Below are positions 28,865-37,719 of a stretch of DNA of 64,000 nt, one piece after another. This DNA comes from Chondrus crispus (lineage: Eukaryota > Rhodophyta > Florideophyceae > Gigartinales > Gigartinaceae). A program made the translations under genes and the position numbers. The notes below the pieces were generated by a model that made no database searches, was not told the origin of the DNA, and saw nothing but the letters and a program-made list of their open reading frames with translations. Each line of letters starts with the position of its first letter. Within the stretch, counting starts at the first letter, position 1. The stretch is taken from contig NW_005178819.1 in NCBI RefSeq assembly GCF_000350225.1, positions 219,244 through 283,243 on the forward strand. Direction: 5' to 3'.

Positions 28865-30192
28865 GTTGCGCCCCCGGGTACTGTACCTGGCACTCCATCC
28901 GAGGTTGGCAGGTCACCCCGGAGCGATGCGTATGTACTATACCCTTCGCAGGACGTTCTACTGGCCACACATGGCCAGCGACGCGTTTTCGACCGTACGG
29001 AATTGCACCTCGTGCGCTACGACCCGCGGGACCCTTTTCAAGAACCAGAAGGATCTCAAGTTATTCCCTGCGGCGGGCCCCTTGTTGTTTGTTGCAATGG
29101 ATGTCCTGGGGCCGCTGCCAAAGACCGAGCCGGACTCCAACACGGTTTGGTTATTACTGATCGGTTCTCGAAATTAACGCGCAGTATCCCGCTCTGGACC
29201 ACAACTGCTTCGGTTGTCGCAAAAGAGTTTTTGGACAACTGGGTCTACGTCTACGGAGCGCCGCGCTACGTTCTAACCAACAAGGGTCCTCAATTTGCGC
29301 CGAAATTCTTCGACGCAGTGTGCGCCCTCCTAGGGGTGCGGCATTATCTCACGACGGCCTACCACCCCCAGTCGAATGGGCAGACCTACCGGGTCAATCG
29401 CACGCTGGTACAACATCTCCGGCACTACGTGGAGGAGCACCAGCGCGATTGGGACTACGTGCAGCCACTGACCTTCGCGTACAATACAAAGGCCCACCTG
29501 TCGACGGAGACGACTCTGTTCGACCTGGTGATAACGCGCCCACCGTCCGGTCTAATTCTACCTGGTACTGTACTGCAGGACGCGGGGACCCATCGGGAGG
29601 ACACGCAGACCCCGGTACAGTACAAGCGCGCCACACTGCGCAAGCTTCGCGACGCGCTCGACCCTGCTCTGTCGACATTAACTGCATCGCAAAGCACTAT
29701 AAGGAAGATTTTGACAAGAAGGTCCACTTCTGTCCGGTTGTCGTGGCGGGTGATTTTGTCCACGTCGATCGCCCGCCCCGACCGTCGACCTGCGTCGAGC
29801 GAGGCACGCGTGCGCAAAGTACATCCGGAACGGACGAGCTCTCTGTTCAACTTCTACCGATGACAGAGGGTCCGTTTCGCTTGCGCTCCGCTACGGATAC
29901 CACAGTCCTCATCGAGCAGGACGGCGTGGAAAATCGCGCGATCGTCGACCGCGTTACGAAGATGCCGCGTGGGCCGGGGGATACCGTCACCCCGGACACC
30001 TCGGCCGAATCGGACGCACAGGCCGCAACGCCGCGCGTGGAATACGTCGTTGACAGCATTGTCGGACACCGTATGACCAGCGGCGGAATCGAGTATAAGG
30101 TCCGCCAGTTTCGATATAACGCTTCGGACGATGCATACGAACCCTCTGACGGGCTCCCGCAGCCGTTTATCGACCGGCATTGGCGCACGCAT
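28865..30192 (+). pseudogene. Integrase and chromodomain region of element A (broken, catalytic residues lost)
   Basis: The HHCC zinc finger (LAGHPGAM... and CTSCATT) lies in the 28707 frame and ends at 29177. The catalytic core continues in the 29003 frame from LVITDRFSKLTRS. The usual SDNG motif is replaced by TNKG and the usual GQVERFNRT by GQTYRVNRT, so the second Asp and the Glu of the DDE triad are gone even if frames were intact. A degraded chromodomain (EYVVDSIVGHR to FIDRHWRTH) occupies about 30037-30192 in yet another frame. All of this indicates an old, dead copy. Confidence 0.8.
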
Positions 30193-31725
30193 AATGACAC
30201 GCCGAGACGTTTCGCGCTAAACCGCTCGGACGTTCGCTCGCGTACGAGCCACCTGGGGAAAACGTCCCGGACGTGCTATACAGCCTCCGTGAGGCTAGTC
30301 GTGCGCGACAGTACGCCGCGAAGCAACCCGCACCGGATGGATCCCGGGCAAATGGACGCAGATTCTTCCAAAATTGGCCAACCCTCCGGGAGGGTGGTCC
30401 ACAAGGGGAATTCATCCCAACCGTCTACACGGATAGCTCTCGGCCACGCTTGGACCGTACCATCTGCACTGCCACGATCTTGCCCGCTTATGGGAACGGA
30501 GAGCTTTACTGAGAGCTGGTTCGTTTTTATCGCAGTGTATCGCGGTCGCCGTCTTCTAATTTTAGTCGCGATTTGGGCTACGTTTTTCCCTCCCACGCCT
30601 TGGGAAAAGTCGTAGCTCATTTCCAACAACGGCATCGCACTCTTGGGAGCATTTCGCGTCTGGCAGTGTCGACTCGGAAAAATCGCATTCGGATTTATTT
30701 GGAAACCAATGCGGTGTCCTTCCGTGTCTTTCGGTTTCGTTTGGTTTCTTTCGGTTTCTAAGTCGGGATGTCCACAGATAGGCGCTCGGTATGGTTTATG
30801 AATCGAACTTGGCGCAATAGAGGTCTACACTGTAATGAAGACGCGAGAAAGTACCGCTTCGTGCCATGCTTGGACGGATGCGCCGCTCGCGCTGCTCTAT
30901 GGATAGAAAGGGGACGGGGATTCTTTACAAATTGGCCAGCCCTCCAGGAGGGTGGTCGACAAGAGGAATTTATCCCAACCGTCCGCACGGAGATCACGCC
31001 GTCGTTACTCCACGGCGTCGCTCGCGGCGCGTCGAATCGCTTCTTGGAGGCGCCCTCCCCCCAGAGGGCAGCGGCGGGAACTTTCTCGCTCGTACTGTAC
31101 GCCGGGGAACGCGAACCGCATCGGACGAATTGCCGCACGCCAGCACCGGCTCGGCCAACTCGGTAGCCGGTTGCATCTCGCCGCGTCGTCGGCGTCGCGG
31201 TCAAAGTGCCGGAGCCGCTCGGGTCGACGCCGGAGCCCCTGCAGGGCTCGACGGCGCACCGCATGGACGCGCTGCAAGTGGTTTTGTCATGGCAATCCAT
31301 TTTAGGCTGAGAGATGAGCTACTGTACGCGGGTGTTGTCGGCGCGATAGGAGGAGTTGGAAATTTTTGGGAAATGTCAGATGTGAGTTGGGGGCTCGGCG
31401 TGGGTCGCGTGAGAGAAATGTGAGGATGCGCACACCGAAACGGTGGAGGCAGCGGACCTATAGAGCGCCAGACAGAGGACGAGCAAGGAGACAAGGTCGC
31501 CCGAGCGCCGGTGCTTCGGTCTTCGCATCGCGCGCACAGGGAAGGAGCGAGACCGCAAGGGGACCGCGTAGTCGGACAGGTGGTCGCTACGGGGACGTAG
31601 CGAAAGCAAAGGAAGGGGGTATGCAGTATAACTACCGGCGCGCGCGGAGGTTACCAACCGGCGGCCATGCACGGAGCACACGTGGGCCGGCGTGCCCACG
31701 TGTAGGGGGCGCGCGCGCGTGCCGA
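30193..31725. other. 3' untranslated part of element A
   Basis: No domain is recognised. A stretch of about 65 bp containing ATTGGCCA(A/G)CCCTCC(G/A)GGAGGGTGGT and ATCCCAACCGT occurs at about 30370 and again at about 30925 in direct orientation. TTCGGTTTC-type pyrimidine repeats lie at 30720-30760. Open frames here are GC-rich shadows. Confidence 0.45.
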
Positions 31726-31793
31726 TCGGTCATAGAGTGGCGTACGTGTACAGTAGCACACGTGTCGTCCGTGCGGTAGTTGGTAGCTATTAC
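31726..31793 (+). repeat. 3' LTR-like repeat of element A, left piece
   Basis: These 68 bp match 21084-21151 and end at GCTATTAC, where the tyrosine-recombinase retroelement begins. The remainder of the repeat resumes at 36586. Confidence 0.75.
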
Positions 31794-31939
31794 GGACTGT
31801 ATCTGTTGACTACACTGTAATGCCCCCCGTTGTCGCTCTTGTTGTCAGTCACCCTCACCGTGGCGCAAGCCCCGAGTATTAGATGGGTGACCGGCAGCGC
31901 TGCGTAATGTCTTCTCTAGCTAGTCATCCGTATCTCAGC
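31794..31939 (+). repeat. Split direct repeat A1
   Basis: 146 bp from GGACTGTATCTG to CCGTATCTCAGC, directly after ATTAC. It matches A2 at 36225-36370 with about ten differences. Confidence 0.9.
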
Positions 31940-32021
31940 ACCACCTGCAGAGAAACGGTTTTCCCCGTGCCTACGTCCGGAGGTTCGACACAGCTTACCT
32001 CCTTGCTCCCGGCGAGGCGGA

Positions 32022-33126
32022 ATGTCAGGAGTAGACCCAGCGAATATCAGCCCTCCTTCCGATCCGGTGCCACCCAACGTGGCGCCCTCTCTTCCCGCTC
32101 TAGACGCCGCCACCTCCGCGGCGATCTCTGAGCTTGTTGCGACTCAGCTCAGAGAGGCGCTTCAATCCCTGCAACCGAATTCAGGGACCCAACAGGTGTT
32201 ACAGCCTAGCACCGCAGTTCAGCCCACCGCAGACCCGGTCGCGGGTCAGACGCCTGCTCGAGCAGAGGACGTCGGGGTCCCCGGTGGAGCCGAAGCAGCC
32301 CCTACCGCGCTGGAAAACACCGCCGCGCCCGTCGTCGCCGCTCTGCCGCCGAATCAGTCAGAGGAACCCGGAGCTGAGAAGGACGCCGAGGGTTCCTCAT
32401 CCGAAGACGAGGACGATCAAGTTTTTGACCCGGACACCGGCTCCGGATCCCAGCCCTTCACCGCGGGCTGGTACGAGGAGAGGCGGGGGTACCGAGTCCC
32501 TACTCGCTTCGAGGTCCCCCGTCGTTTTGAGGAGGACTTCCCCGTTGGTTTCGAGCCAGAGAGTGTTGAGCACTACAGGACATTTGGGGCTACTCACGCC
32601 AGCCCGGGCAGAGCAAGCGAGGCGTCTTCTCCCTACGTCACCTCAGCTTACCTCTGCCAGGTGTCGAACAGGCTCTCGAGCGGCCGAGTTGCCGGGAACA
32701 ACCTCAAACGGTTGAGGTGTTTCCGCAACTTAACTCGGTTCCCGTGCCGAAATTTTTATGATTTCCGATCAGCAACTCGCCGTGTTTGGGGTGTACGAGC
32801 TCAACGCGGCCAAGTACGAGGTACTGTGCGGAAGGCAGGGAGCTTCTGGGGTCGCCGACCCAGACCTCCACGAGGCGTACATCGACCCGCCTGCCGCCTT
32901 CAGCTCAGCGGGCCGGCAGGCGTTCCGGCGTCAGCAGGTCCAGTCCATTCGCTTCGCCGCCCAACTCGCGGGGCGTCGTCGGGGTGGACTCAACGCGCCG
33001 CCGGCTATCCCAGGCCTTCTCCGAGGCCCAGCACCCGCCAGTAGCTCTACCTCAGCACAGACCCCATCCACCAGGGGTCGAGGGCCCGGACGGGGACGCG
33101 GACGTCGAGGGGGTAGGAGCAACTAA
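32022..33126 (+). pseudogene. gag-like ORF of the tyrosine-recombinase retroelement (one frameshift)
   Basis: ATG 32022 opens a frame rich in Pro, Ala and acidic residues (about 1-140), then a more structured part with FEVPRRFEEDFPVGFEPES and a segment ending VAGNNLKRLRCFRNL near 32730. Coding character then moves to the next frame (32745-33126, FGVYELNAAKYEV onwards), which ends in an RG-rich basic tail (GRGPGRGRGRRGGRSN) suited to nucleic-acid binding. One base lost or gained near 32730 explains this. The stop at 33126 is 6 bp before the pol ATG at 33132. No zinc knuckle is present, as is common in this group. Confidence 0.65.
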
Positions 33127-33131
33127 CCACA

Positions 33132-35048
33132 ATGGGTTCAACGGGTCGACCGACAGACCCTCCCTCGGTGCGGGTGGGCAACTCGTACAGGGCGTGGGAA
33201 GACGTAGGTGCGAGCCCTTGGTTGGTGAGGCAGTTGAGGTTCGGACTACAACTGCCGTGGATGAAGGAGTTGCCCTACCAGCGCCCCCGCCCATACCCGA
33301 TGGCGAGGGAGGACGGGCTGTTTGCGAAGGAGAAGTCTACACGTTGGTTGAAGATGGGGTTTGCGCGCAGGGCGACGGAGTCGGAAGCCCGCTTGCTGAT
33401 GCGTACCGGCCTCATCTTCCCATCATTCGTCACACAATCGGCGGGGAAGAGGAGGCTGGTCATCGACTACAAGCGTGCCAACGAGTGCATGGAGGCGAGG
33501 ACGTTCAGGATGGACCAGATGTCCGACCTCGCCTCCGTGCTGGTGAAGGGCGATCACCTCTTCAAGGCCGATATCAAGGACGCCTACTACCACCTGCGCA
33601 TAAGAAAACAACATCAGATGCGGTTGGCCTTCTTCGTCGGGGACCGCATCTATCTACCGCTTTGTCTCAACTGTGGCCTCGCCGTGGCCCCGTGGTTCTT
33701 CACTAAGGCAGTAGCTCCCGTCGTTGGGTTTCTACGCAAACTGGGCCACCGCGTCTTCTCCTACCTGGACGACTTCTTTGGTGCCGCCAAGCCTGCACCA
33801 GAAAGTCGCTGCGCTGGTCGCAGGGAGACCCGCCAGTTCGGGCGCATGATGCGGCTTCTATTCGAGAAGCTCGGACTACTGCTACACCCGCTGAAGTGCT
33901 TCTTCGAGGGCTCTACGCGACTCGAGGTCATCGGCATACTCGTCGACACCGAGGGGGAGCGCTTCCTCCTACCCCCGAAGAAACTCGCCGAGATCGAGCG
34001 CAGCGCCGCAGCCCTACTCAAGTACGCCTCGCAACACTGCCGCTACGTCAAGCGAAGGCGGTGGAGCGCTTCGCTGGCTTGGCCAACGCTGCCGGGCCCG
34101 CGGTTGTCGACGCCCGCCTCCGCCTCCGCGAGCTGTTCTTCGCGTTGGGCAGCTTCATGTGCCCTGCCCGGAACGGGTCAAGGGCTTGGCCGCGCGGGAG
34201 CCTCAAGTACAGTGACACCGGGCGCTCCGAGGCCGGGCCCGCCGCAGGCGACAATTTTGAGCGTGACGAAACGAAACGTGACGAAACGAAACGTGTCGAA
34301 TCGAAACGTGACAAACGGAAAAGTCACGCTCACGGTTTCGTTTCGACGACATGGCGCGGGGCGAGGCGGCGATCCGCACCTCAGTCACGCAGCGATGCGC
34401 GACTTGCAATGGTGGGAACGGCTAAGCAGCAACCCGCACGTGGGCCTCGCTATCTGGCCGCACCCCGACGCATGCTTCTTCAAGGATGCCAGCATGTCGG
34501 GGTGGGGAGCCGCCTGGCAAGGGGAAGTGCCGGCGTCGGGTTTCTTTGGCCAAGAGCAGGAGGGCGCCCACATCAACGAGCTGGAGCTGAGTGCCGCCCT
34601 CCTCGCCCTCAACAAGTTTCTACCCTTCGCCCGCCGGCGCCACGTGTTGCTGGTTACCGACTCCCTGGTGACTGCACACGTCGTTCGCAATTATACAAGC
34701 CGTTCACCCCGCCTCCTCGCAAAGCTACACCTACTCAGAGAGCTTTGCGAGTCGAACGGCATCACTATCTCTACGTGCCACCTTCCATCCGTGCTCAACT
34801 GTTGGGCCGATCGGCTGTGACGGCGGCGGGACAGTTTCGATTGGCACCTGCCCCTTGACGCAAAACAGCTCCTGGAACGTCGCTTCCCCGTTCCTCTCAT
34901 CTTTCTCGACGGCCACGCCCTACCCGATCGCCCCTGTCCGTCCGCCTTCTTCCCTGTCGTCGTGTCCCGGCCAGCGCTCCTGGGTGTTTGGGCCCGCTAC
35001 CTCGCCGAAAGAAACGGGGCCCTCATCCCGCCGCATTGGCCCCGGTAG
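33132..35048 (+). pseudogene. Reverse transcriptase/RNase H of the tyrosine-recombinase retroelement
   Basis: ATG 33132. RT motifs: RLVIDYKRANECM, FKADIKDAYYHLRI, LNCGLAVAPWFFTK and the catalytic FSYLDDFFG, then GLLLHPLKCFFE. Near 34050 coding moves to another frame (KAVERFAGLANAAGP, RELFFALGSF) and returns near 34350. Between these lies a 15-bp tandem repeat with inverted ends. RNase H follows: FKDASMSGWGAAW, INELELSAALLAL and LLVTDSL supply the acidic residues. An in-frame TGA at 34818-34820, after CWADRL, interrupts a tail that stays open to TAG 35046-35048. So two compensating frameshifts plus one nonsense codon are seen. Confidence 0.8.
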
Positions 35049-35049
35049 C

Positions 35050-36313
35050 AGTGGTTTCAGAGCGCCGCCGCCGTGGCTCGCCCTGTGATGCTGCCGACCT
35101 CCATCACGACGCCGTGGCCCAGGGCCATGTTCGTATTCGGGCAGCTGCCCGGCGCCGTTGGCAGAATGAGGGTACCGCCGCAGCCACCCGATTACTAGGG
35201 GCCCGCGCGGGGGCCTCTGAAGCCGCACGGTTGCTGGGACTCACGCATGCATCGAGTACGCAAGCGGCGTACCAGCACCATTGGGAGGCCTTTCGAGCCT
35301 ACTGTGCTGCTGACAGAGTCCCCTCTCTTCCCGCCGCGCCCGTGACGGTCGCCTGTTATCTTGGACATTTGTATGGGAAGGGGACTGTACGCGGTGGCTC
35401 CATCCGTCCCTACATTGCTGCAATCGGAGCCCAGCATCGCCGCTTTGAGCTCCCCGACCTGACGGATGATCGGCTTGTTACCTCTACGCGGCAAGGCTAC
35501 CTCGCTAACGATGCTGCTCGCTCTGCCGGTCCCCCTGTGCGCTCCGCCCCGCTTCCCGCCGAGTGCGCCGAGCGCGCCCTGAAGCTGGCCCTCGCTGCAG
35601 CCACGCCTCGCGTCCTTCAGCGGTGGGGCGTGATTGCCGTCGGCTTCCTGCTGTGCACACGCCCCACTACCTTGCGTCTGCTTCGCCGCTCGGATGTCCA
35701 TCTCGGTCAGCGCGAGGTGACAATCCAGATGGTCCACTTCAAGTATGGCGAGCGCGGATCCTCGCCCCGCATCGCGCTTCGCATCCCTGTTTCCTCGACC
35801 GCCGACCCAGTCTACCGCCTACTCTGGTCGCTCGTCCGCGCCCCTCCCGCTCCCACGTCCTATCTTTTCCCGGGCCTGTCTACCGCTGTCGCACTCACCG
35901 CCGCCGCGCTCCGCTCCGCCTTGGAAGAACTCGTTCGCAACGTCCCGCCTCCGGCTGGCACCAAGTTCACCGCTCGCTCGTTGCGCCGTGGAGGAATCTC
36001 TGCCGCGTACGCCGCGGGGGTGAGGCTCGCCACCATTATGCGGCTGTCGAACCACACCTCCGCCGAGGTAGTGCATAAGCACTACTTTGACGCTCTGCTA
36101 CCGGTTTCCGCCGCGGCACGGGTATTCTTCGGGCGCTTCGCGCCCTCGGCTGCCCCCTGTCTCATTTGTGACCGGTGGCCAGTCTCGACTCTTTTGGCAT
36201 ATTTCGGCGCGGGGCATGGATTACGGACTGTATCTGTAAACTACACTGTAATGCCCCTCGTTATCGCTCTTGCTGTCAGTCACTCTCACCGCGGCGCAAG
36301 CCCCGAGTATTAG
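35050..36313 (+). CDS. Tyrosine recombinase (YR) of the retroelement
   Basis: Phage-integrase-type tyrosine recombinase that would integrate the circular DNA form. N-terminal SAM-like part: ASSTQAAYQHHWEAFRAYC and TVACYLGHLYGKGTVRGGSIRPYIAAI. The catalytic part has the first Arg in LLCTRPTTLRLL, a box II ARSLRRGG, and the C-terminal NHTSAEVVHKHYFD containing the presumed nucleophile Tyr. The frame is open from about 34988, but no ATG precedes the core; the first internal ATG lies in the catalytic domain. Expression may therefore depend on readthrough, frameshift or splicing, or the start has been lost. The frame runs on through B1 and into A2. The core itself is uninterrupted. Confidence 0.85.
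36196..36224 (+). repeat. Split direct repeat B1
   Basis: 29 bp GGCATATTTCGGCGCG... ending ATGGATTAC, identical to B2 at 36557-36585 and directly joined to A2. Confidence 0.9.
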
Positions 36314-36370
36314 ATGGGTTACTGGCAGCGCTGCGTAACGTCTTCTCTAGCTAGTCATCCGTTTCTCAGC
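36225..36370 (+). repeat. Split direct repeat A2
   Basis: 146-bp partner of A1, from GGACTGTATCTG to CCGTTTCTCAGC, immediately after B1. Confidence 0.9.
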
Positions 36371-36556
36371 CCGCCCGCCCGCTCCTCGCGACCGCGCCTT
36401 TCTGCCAACCGTCTCTATTTTCATCTTCTTTTCTACTTTCGAATATGATACGTTACCTTTATTGCATGATACGGCACCTGTATTGCGTTACTACCTAACG
36501 GCCGTGACCCCAAAAATTATTTAGAAATTACTCCTGAAATAAAATCTGTGTTACAA

Positions 36557-36585
36557 GGCATATTTCGGCGCGGGGCATGGATTAC
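36557..36585 (+). repeat. Split direct repeat B2, right end of the YR element
   Basis: Identical to B1. It ends in ATTAC, after which the element A repeat resumes with GCGCGTACGGC. Confidence 0.9.
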
Positions 36586-37025
36586 GCGCGTACGGCTGCG
36601 CACACGTGTAGTGGCAACAGCCGCGCGGTAATTAGTAATTCTAGCGCCAGTTTCTTAATTGTGTACAGTACCTGGCACGCACTAGGCGGCAGGGACTGTA
36701 CTAGGACAGGTGTCCGAAGCGTTCCTGTGAGGAATTAAGACCTGACTCCCGTCCCCACCAGTAAACTGTGGCAAGCTCGCCCCCGTCCCTTTCGCGCCTT
36801 ATACTACCGTTCGTGAAGTCTATCCGACGCGCTGGCTTCGAACCCGTTACGGGTCGCTCCCGTTTACGCACCACGGGGCGACTTCGCCTAGCCGGCCAGT
36901 GAGTCTCTCCCTTTTCGCGACTTCGCCCGTACCGGATTTATTCGCGCCCCGAGTCTGCGTGGCGTGCTCCTTCTGCTGAGCTTCCGCCTCTCACCCATCC
37001 CAGGGCGGACAGGAGCTATCTCACA
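36586..37025 (+). repeat. 3' LTR-like repeat of element A, right piece
   Basis: It resumes the match to element A's 5' repeat from 21152 (GCG(T/C)GTACGGC) and ends with AGGAG(T/C)TAT..CACA at 37025, collinear with 21610. Together with 31726-31793 it reconstitutes the repeat. A deletion of about 20 bp in the hairpin loop region is seen relative to the 5' copy. Confidence 0.75.
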
Positions 37026-37614
37026 ACCAACACTGACTTGTACACACGTAAAGCCCTTCGAGGGAGACGTCTTCGTGACAGCCTCCGTCGGAAATAGGTC
37101 ACAATAGCAGCGCTACTGTAGCGCTGATATTGTGACCTATTCTGACTATATGGTGTAACACCAACGTGTCGCCCAATGGCTCGAAACACCTTCACCGGTT
37201 CGGTCGCAACCACCAGCACAAGATAAGGGAGATAAGTAGAATTTGAAATAGAAAAGGATAGGGAAATAAAGGAAAGAGAAAGGGGACCCCCGAGCGCAAA
37301 GGATAACGTTAGCAAAAGTAGAAGGGATTGTCTTGTAAAAGACGGACTTCGACCAAGGAGTTATTCAACTCTGGCAACTCGGGTTACATTTACTGACTTG
37401 GTGGTCAACGTGCTGGGGTATACATCGCCCCGCCGGAGCCACTACAGTAGCTCGTGGCGCTAGATACCAGATATAATCTACTGTCAGCTAACTTAATGGT
37501 AACTAAATCACCTAAATAAGTTAAATATTTAATATAAAAACTGTGCAAATATTTACACGTTAGCCCCCCGATCGCGGACTATAATTGCTTCCACCGCAGT
37601 GCCATTGCACTACA
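37026..37614 (-). repeat. Truncated type-B LTR, reverse orientation
   Basis: In reverse this matches the first two thirds of the B LTR (ends CATTGCACTACA at 37614; shared TATACATCGCCCCGCC and GGCAACTCGGGTTAC blocks). The part corresponding to the LTR 3' end is missing exactly at the junction with the element A repeat (37025/37026). A near-perfect hairpin, ATAGGTCACAATA with its complement, lies at 37096-37142. Confidence 0.75.
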
Positions 37615-37719
37615 TTCCCCCTTCAGAGCGTCCTTGTACATTGGCTACAACTCTTGATCTCCAACTCGTTTTTCTCTTCTCGACCTCTCCCATCTCCATT
37701 CCTGACCGAGGGTCACCGC

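Larger units (their letters stand above)
31794..36585 (+). mobile_element. Tyrosine-recombinase retrotransposon (PAT/Ngaro type) with split direct repeats
   Basis: This 4.8-kb element is inserted in the 3' repeat of element A. It has the A1 - ORFs - B1 A2 B2 arrangement that defines PAT/Ngaro-like DIRS-order elements: A1 31794-31939, B1 36196-36224, A2 36225-36370 and B2 36557-36585. A1 and A2 are both 146 bp and highly similar; B1 and B2 are identical over 29 bp. The pentamer ATTAC precedes A1, ends B1 and ends B2, as expected if a circular intermediate with a B-A junction recombined with an ATTAC in the target. The order gag, RT/RNase H, tyrosine recombinase fits. Several frameshifts and a stop make this copy non-autonomous. 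Confidence 0.88.
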
